Below are positions 59,142-64,000 of a stretch of 64,000 nucleotides of DNA, in pieces. The notes beneath the pieces were generated by a model. That model was not told where the DNA came from, searched no databases, and worked only from the letters and a program-made list of their open reading frames with translations. The position numbers were made by a program, and so were the translations under genes. This stretch comes from JANXQG01 sp963709175 (GTDB lineage: Bacteria > Planctomycetota > Planctomycetia > Pirellulales > Thermoguttaceae): assembly GCA_963709175.1 (NCBI GenBank), contig CAVPVK010000007.1:2294001-2358000 (forward strand), written 5' to 3'. Within the stretch, counting starts at the first letter, position 1. Each line of letters opens with the position of its first letter.

Positions 59142-60641
59142 TCACAAGACAGAGAAATAGTCTTCTGCCGCCGCATCAAGGGCTTCCATGGACAGCCGGA
59201 CGGGCTCTTCGAGAAAGTCGTAATAGACTTTCACCTGGCGGAGCAGGTCGCGGGGATGGCAGAACCGCATCGGCCGCCGTGGTCCACGGTAGTACTTCTG
59301 GATGAGATAATCCAGTGGCGGCCGGCTGGGCGGTATTCCCATGGCCGCCGCGAGTTGCGAAAACAGATCGCGGAACTGCTCCTCGCTGGGATCGCCAATG
59401 TCGATCTTGTAAGGAATCCGCCGCAAAAATGCCTCGTCCACAAGGTCTCGCGGCTCGAGATTCGTCGAAAAAACCACGAACTGATCGAATGGCACTTGGA
59501 TCTTCCGGCCGCTGGTGAGACTGAGAAAATCGTAGCGCTTCTCCAGGGGCACGATCCAGCGATTCAATAAGGCGGCGGGGGCGACTTGCTGGCGGCCGAA
59601 ATCATCGATCACCAGCGTGCCGCAGTTGCTCTTCAGTTGCAAAGGTGATTCGGCTATGCCGGTTTTTCGATTGCCCGTGATCTCCAGGTTCTCCAGCACG
59701 AGTTCGCCGCCAACGATAATCGTAGGCCGGCGGATACGGACCCAGCGATGGTCGATTTTTTCTTCGGCGATGATTCCCGGACCTTGGGGAATGGGCTGCT
59801 CCTCGTGGCAACTCGGATCGAAAACGCGGATGATTTCGCCCCAGGCGCTAATTGCCCGCGGAACCCATATCGTCGCTCCGTAGGCCCGCGTGACGCGCTG
59901 GGCGATGCTCGTCTTGCCATTGCCTGGTGGACCGTGCAAGAACAACCCCCTGCCCGAGACAATGGCCCGTCCTAGACGCTCAAAGACTTCTTCGCTGAGG
60001 TTCAAATCCGCCAAGGCGGTGCGGAGATCGTGTTCGCTGGGTTCGTAATTCTGCAACGACTGGGCGGCGACACTGCCCGCGTAGTCCTCCAGCGAGACCG
60101 GAGCGGCGCCAAAGTAACCGCAGGCGGCGGCAAATTTACGGGCTCTTTCGATGCCGGCCTCGGTCAACTGGTAAACATAGTCGCCGAGGTTGGCGGCCGA
60201 CTTCAAGACAACAAGGCGACTTGACTTCAAATCGCGCAATATCTTTTCGCAGAGGCAAAACGAGAGTCCGATCTGTTCGGAGATTTCCCGGCCCGTCGCC
60301 GTCTGGCAATGCATAAGGAACTTCAGAGCCAACGATTCGACTTCCGCCTCGGCCAGATGTAGTTCCGAGAAATCGTTGGGCGCCATCGGCACGAACCGGC
60401 CGTGTCCATCCAGTGAATCCACGGCCGATTCACTCGACCGTTCGTCTTGGGTTGCCACCAAACCGGAAAAAGGCGGCGGATCCGAGGAGCGGGCCTGGGG
60501 GGCGGCCGTATGAATTGACGAAGCCGACTCGTCCCGGGGATCATCGCCGCTGGCATTTACGTCGCCGTTGCCCTGCAAAATGGCAGCCAACTGCAAACGG
60601 AGATTCTGGCGCCGCAAGTCGGTGTCCGTGGGATCGGTCAT
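59142..60641 (-). CDS. AAA+ ATPase with N-terminal winged-helix domain
   Basis: The 499-residue protein has a disordered start, then a winged helix (GREISEQIGLSFCLCEKILR, residues ~115-150), and an AAA+ domain with Walker A GPPGNGKTS (about 235), Walker B LVIDDFG and sensor-like FVVFSTNLEPRDLVDEAFLR. The family recurs in planctomycetes and is often next to sigma-54 activators or pilus genes; its target is unknown. No protease or DNA-binding domain is fused. It reads away from the NtrC-like gene with about 170 bases between. Confidence 0.82.
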   Translation of the reverse strand: MTDPTDTDLRRQNLRLQLAAILQGNGDVNASGDDPRDESASSIHTAAPQARSSDPPPFSGLVATQDERSSESAVDSLDGHGRFVPMAPNDFSELHLAEAEVESLALKFLMHCQTATGREISEQIGLSFCLCEKILRDLKSSRLVVLKSAANLGDYVYQLTEAGIERARKFAAACGYFGAAPVSLEDYAGSVAAQSLQNYEPSEHDLRTALADLNLSEEVFERLGRAIVSGRGLFLHGPPGNGKTSIAQRVTRAYGATIWVPRAISAWGEIIRVFDPSCHEEQPIPQGPGIIAEEKIDHRWVRIRRPTIIVGGELVLENLEITGNRKTGIAESPLQLKSNCGTLVIDDFGRQQVAPAALLNRWIVPLEKRYDFLSLTSGRKIQVPFDQFVVFSTNLEPRDLVDEAFLRRIPYKIDIGDPSEEQFRDLFSQLAAAMGIPPSRPPLDYLIQKYYRGPRRPMRFCHPRDLLRQVKVYYDFLEEPVRLSMEALDAAAEDYFSVL

Positions 60642-60814
60642 GACTAGAAAACCATCGCCGGCGCATTTCGACCCCGAAGAGGGGCTTGTCGTGCTCCGCC
60701 TTCCTCGTCATGAAAACCTAGGTCATAAATCCGGCGCACGGCTGATATGAGGCGTTGGGGTTCCGGCCTTAACATCGGCCAAAACAACTCCCACGGGTGC
60801 TCAACGCAACGAAT

Positions 60815-62383
60815 TTACCGCTGTTTCTGAACAAACTGCTGATGATCAATCCGCAATTTCTTGATCTTGTAGCGAACCATCCGGGCCGTGATCCCCAAGC
60901 GCCGAGCCGCCGCGTTGATACTGCCATTGCAGTACTTCAGCGCGTCGACGATCATGTCCTTCTCAAGGATAGCCACTCGGTGCTTGAGAGAGTCGACCTG
61001 GGAATTGTCATCGCAATCGGGCATTTGCAACGTGGGCGGCAGGTTATGGCCATGGATCACGTTGTCACGGCTCAACAGCACCGCGTACTCGATGCAATTC
61101 TCCAGTTCTCGAACGTTGCCCGGCCAGTGGTAGGCGGCCATCATGTTGATGGCTTGAGTGCTGATCCGCCGCACTTCTTTGCCCAAGCGCTGTGCGTACT
61201 TGGCCACGAAGTGATCGGCCAGGAGCAGAATATCGTCCTTGCGTTGCCGTAGCGGCGGCAGGACAATGGGGAAGACATTGACGCGGTAATAGAGATCCTG
61301 GCGGAACAAGCCCGCCTCAACCGCGCTCTCCAACTCGCGATTGGTGGCGGCAATTATCCGCACGTTCGCCTTGATTGTGCGATTGCTGCCAACCCGCTCG
61401 TATTCGCGCTCTTGCAGCACGCGGAGCAGTTTAACCTGGATAGCTGGCGAAAAATCGCCGATTTCATCGAGAAAAAGCGTCCCCTCCTCGGCCTCCTCGA
61501 TCCGTCCAACGCGGCTAAAAAGGGCTCCAGTGAATGCCCCTTTTTCATGACCGAACAGTTCGCTTTCCAAAAGGCCCTCGCTCAGCGCGGCACAATTAAC
61601 TTTGACAAAAGGCTTTTGCGCGCGAAGGCTGTTGTAATGGACGGCGGAAGCCACGAGTTCCTTGCCCGTGCCCGACTCGCCACGGATGAGCACGGTCGTG
61701 CTCGTCGATGCTACCTGGTGGATCCGCAAGTAGACCTCGCGCATGCGATGCGAGTTGCCGATGATGTTCTCCGGGCGAAAGCGCTCCTTGAGGGCGTCTC
61801 GCAGCCGCAGGTTCTCGGATTCCAGCATTTGACGCTGGGTCTCTTCCACGCGGCGAGAATTGACATCGTAGGCGATCATGCTGGCGACAATTTCCAGGAA
61901 ACGGCATCGCTCCTGCAATTGATCGGCGTCGTCCAAAGCCAAATCGGCCGACAAAGTTCCCACCACCTCGTTACCCAACGCGATGGGCACGCAGAGAAAC
62001 GCCGTATCGCCATCGGTCTCCGGTTGCCGCTGGTAAAGCCGATTGGTGAATCGCGGCTCTTCGAAGACCTGGGGCACAATTGCCGGCTGTCCGGTCTGCA
62101 CCACGTTGCCGATAATTCCCTCGCCGTAACGATAGCGGTATTGGCCTTGCGTGGGCCCTGGAATGCCCGGCGCAGCGGCGATTATCAGTTCGCTGCCATC
62201 GGGCGAAAGCAGCATCACCGTTCCCCGCGTCATTGCCACACGTTCCTCAAGCAATTTTAGGACTTCGGCCAAAATCTGCCGTTGACCATGCTGCGTGGCC
62301 AAGATCCGGGCAATCTGGGCAAGAACCCGTAGATCTTCCTCGTGCGAGTTCATCGGTACCAACCGTTCTTGGGTCATTGCCAT
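60815..62383 (-). CDS. Sigma-54-dependent activator (GAF-AAA-Fis, NifA type)
   Basis: A GAF domain (about residues 20-165), then the AAA+ core with Walker A GESGTGKE, the sigma-54 contact loop GAFTGA and Walker B GTLFLDEIGDF, ending in a Fis helix-turn-helix (GSINAAARRLGITARMVRYK). The GAF domain senses a small ligand or redox state. It opens sigma-54 RNA polymerase at -24/-12 promoters. Several starts are possible (62407, 62383, 62377, 62353); the text upstream of 62407 lacks family likeness. About 522 residues. Confidence 0.92.
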   Translation of the reverse strand: MAMTQERLVPMNSHEEDLRVLAQIARILATQHGQRQILAEVLKLLEERVAMTRGTVMLLSPDGSELIIAAAPGIPGPTQGQYRYRYGEGIIGNVVQTGQPAIVPQVFEEPRFTNRLYQRQPETDGDTAFLCVPIALGNEVVGTLSADLALDDADQLQERCRFLEIVASMIAYDVNSRRVEETQRQMLESENLRLRDALKERFRPENIIGNSHRMREVYLRIHQVASTSTTVLIRGESGTGKELVASAVHYNSLRAQKPFVKVNCAALSEGLLESELFGHEKGAFTGALFSRVGRIEEAEEGTLFLDEIGDFSPAIQVKLLRVLQEREYERVGSNRTIKANVRIIAATNRELESAVEAGLFRQDLYYRVNVFPIVLPPLRQRKDDILLLADHFVAKYAQRLGKEVRRISTQAINMMAAYHWPGNVRELENCIEYAVLLSRDNVIHGHNLPPTLQMPDCDDNSQVDSLKHRVAILEKDMIVDALKYCNGSINAAARRLGITARMVRYKIKKLRIDHQQFVQKQR

Positions 62384-63186
62384 GGGGACCAACGCCAGCC
62401 TTTCCATCCTGCCGAATCGAGAACATCCCTTAGGCTGCTGCCGTAGCAAAAACCGCGCCCGCTGCTGGCGGGCAAGCCCAAGTGGTCCACTGCGCCACAC
62501 CGAAAAAAATTGAGACGGTCTCAAGAAAAGCACTTGCGCGGTCGAGATATCGACGCTTTTCAGCGAAATTCACGTCTCTCGGCCATAGATTGGACCGGAT
62601 TGGCCGCCCAGTGCTCCACCTTCGATCTAGCATCGGACGCCCCGGAAATTTAAAAAACACCGGCAAGGCATCCCGTTGATGCTCAAAACCGGTGCATTTA
62701 ATGCTTATGCGGCAAGCAGTTTGCGTCGTTCGACGGCCGCCTCAGTCGACGACGTTAAAATATCGCGGTTGGGTGCTTTTCTATACCACCAACGGCCTCC
62801 AAAGCGAACCGTCGCGAAAAACAAAGTGTCCACCCTACTGCCGCTTTGGCGAGTCCGCTCCCATCGTCAAATCTGGTACCAGGTGAAATTCGCGAGGATT
62901 TCTCAAGTCATTGTGTTGGCAGCACTTGCGCTATCGGCTTGGGAACTGCGATTTTTTCATCGTTGCCGTCGTGGATGGGCATGTTTTTGAAAGCTTTTCC
63001 TGTGTAAAATAGAACTGCGACGTTCGGCCCGCGGCAAGGGTCTTGCGGCACGCCGCGAGAAAAGCGTCCTTGCGGCAACTATCACGTTAACGAGAGTTTG
63101 AGGATCCGGAAAATACGTTAAAGACGGAATGGCGATTGCACTTTTAGGGCAACGCGTTCCTCTGGAGTTCAAGGCGGTGAAGCACT
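62384..63186. other. Divergent intergenic region
   Basis: No gene is recognised. It holds the leaders of the activator (-) and the sigma factor (+). An inverted repeat TTGAGAC-G-GTCTCAA at 62510-62524 lies about 130 bases before the activator start. A TAAAAT hexamer preceded by TG at 63003 might be part of the sigma-factor promoter, without a clear -35. Confidence 0.5.
62510..62524. promoter_or_regulatory. Perfect 7-bp inverted repeat, operator candidate
   Basis: TTGAGAC and GTCTCAA flank one base. Such short symmetric sites often bind dimeric regulators; here upstream of the NifA-type activator gene. Confidence 0.4.
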
Positions 63187-64000
63187 ATGAAGAGTATGAA
63201 AATGGCAAAGATCGCTCGTCGAAGCACACTCAATCCTCAGGAAATCGTCCGCCGTCGCGACAACGGTGAGACCTTGGCGCAATTGGCTCGGCGCTTCCGC
63301 ACGACGAAGGGGACCGTTTCCCGCATTGTCGCCCTGGAGCGGCTGAAGCAGATCCAAGAGTTCGACTTGTCGCACATTCCGAACGAGCGATTCGATCGCA
63401 TGGGCGCCGTCGAGGAGCGACAGGTGCTCGGGCCCGCTCCGGAGAACCGCCAAGCCGGAAGGAAAGTGCAGCGCCCCAGCGGATTGCCGTCGTACTTGGC
63501 GAGCATGTATGACACGCCGCTGCTGACGCGAGAGCAAGAGCAGCATTTGTTCCGCAAGATGAACTTCCTCAAGCATAAGGCCAGCGAACTTCGCGACCGG
63601 CTGGACACCCGCCGTCCGAGCGTGACGGCGATGGATGTGATCGACCGTTATACCAAGGACGCGCTTTCCATCAAAAACGATATAGTCCGGGCCAATTTGC
63701 GACTGGTGGTTTCGATCGCCAAACGCTACGCCAGCGGACCCGCCCATCTCTTCGAGTTGATCAGCGACGGAAACATGTCGCTCATCCGCGCCGCGGAAAA
63801 GTTCGACTATGCCCGCGGCTTCCGCTTCAGCACCTATGCGACATGGGCGATCATGAAGAACTTTGCCCGTACCATCCCCACCGAACTGCGGCAACGGGCC
63901 CGCTTCCGCACGGGCGGCGAGGAACGATTGCAGGGGATCGAGGACGTCCGCCCTGATTCCAGCCGCCGCGAGTCGGCGCAGACGGAACGGCAGTCGGAGG
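63187..64000 (+). CDS. Sigma-70-family RNA polymerase sigma factor with N-terminal HTH (3' partial)
   Basis: ATG 63187 follows aaggcgg; 271 residues are visible and the gene runs off the window. The centre is sigma region 1.2-2: SYLASMYDTPLLTREQEQHL, NLRLVVSIAKRYASGPAHLF, SDGNMSLIRAAEKFDYARGF and FSTYATWAIMKNFARTIPTE. Region 2.4 differs from the housekeeping factor (usually WWIRQAITRAI), so promoter choice is likely different. The first ~45 residues form an additional helix-turn-helix (PQEIVRRRDNGETLAQLARR, TKGTVSRIV). Likely a planctomycete-specific group 2 or 3 factor. Confidence 0.85.
   Translation, partial: MKSMKMAKIARRSTLNPQEIVRRRDNGETLAQLARRFRTTKGTVSRIVALERLKQIQEFDLSHIPNERFDRMGAVEERQVLGPAPENRQAGRKVQRPSGLPSYLASMYDTPLLTREQEQHLFRKMNFLKHKASELRDRLDTRRPSVTAMDVIDRYTKDALSIKNDIVRANLRLVVSIAKRYASGPAHLFELISDGNMSLIRAAEKFDYARGFRFSTYATWAIMKNFARTIPTELRQRARFRTGGEERLQGIEDVRPDSSRRESAQTERQSE

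Noticed and set aside
62910..62930. Possible sigma-54 promoter (ttggcagcacttgcg)
   Set aside because: The GG-GC spacing is 8 and not 10 bases, which does not support sigma-54 binding.
1..64000. CRISPR array
   Set aside because: No set of regularly spaced identical repeats was seen; the tandem repeats at 11734 and 56952 are within coding genes.

Overview
This window is chromosomal DNA of roughly 60% GC from a bacterium that looks like a planctomycete (phylum Planctomycetota, probably Pirellulales-like). The main reasons are a complete PVM-type (Planctomycetes-Verrucomicrobia) microcompartment operon, Cys/Pro/Ala-rich secreted proteins, a BamA with a very long proline-rich linker, an IleRS of the long type, a GAF-AAA-Fis activator beside a winged-helix AAA ATPase, and dispersed REP-like palindromes. 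No plasmid or phage backbone is visible.

Layout. 0-7.5 kb: an exopolysaccharide cluster (Wzy-like polymerase end, three glycosyltransferases, AsnB-type amidotransferase, WcaF-like acetyltransferase) followed by a uroporphyrinogen-decarboxylase-family gene. 7.5-16.3 kb: aspS and miaA, a lipoprotein, a Cys-rich repeat protein, a Tat-exported Fe superoxide dismutase, a glycosyltransferase with TPR-like helices, a very acidic small protein and a purine nucleoside phosphorylase. 16.33-17.87 kb: a reverse transcriptase preceded by a perfect 17-bp inverted repeat enclosing a 170-nt element, laid out like a retron msr-msd; I rate this the most interesting item. 18-27 kb: ileS, purN, a Tat-exported lactonase, two secreted glycosidase-like genes and a decayed nucleotidyltransferase. 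27.4-35.1 kb: the microcompartment operon (DeoR regulator, PduL, two BMC-H, acetate kinase, three BMC-P, CoA-acylating aldehyde dehydrogenase, a conserved unknown protein, class II aldolase), predicted to convert fuculose/rhamnulose phosphate via lactaldehyde to lactate. 35.3-43.4 kb: a two-gene unknown module, an IS1634-type insertion sequence sitting in the iscS stop codon, then iscS, a NUDIX-like gene and queA overlapping as one operon, a glycosyltransferase, mraZ and tRNA-Leu(GAG). 43.4-53.4 kb: a galactoside-use locus (CBM9-like protein, GH35, GH36-like, a sugar porter with a 240-residue insert, a GH5-like enzyme). 53.5-64 kb: envelope and regulation (secreted protein, NarL-type regulator, BamA, AAA ATPase, NifA/NtrC-type activator, start of a sigma-70 factor).

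The genes fit a saccharolytic heterotroph: outer glycosidases release galactose, fucose or rhamnose units, the porter imports sugar, and the microcompartment handles the toxic aldehyde from deoxysugars.

Caution: about fifteen genes, including essential ones (bamA) and conserved ones (queA, ackA), carry single-base frameshifts, usually in short G/C runs. This looks like consensus sequencing error rather than decay. I give merged gene coordinates and the approximate shift sites.
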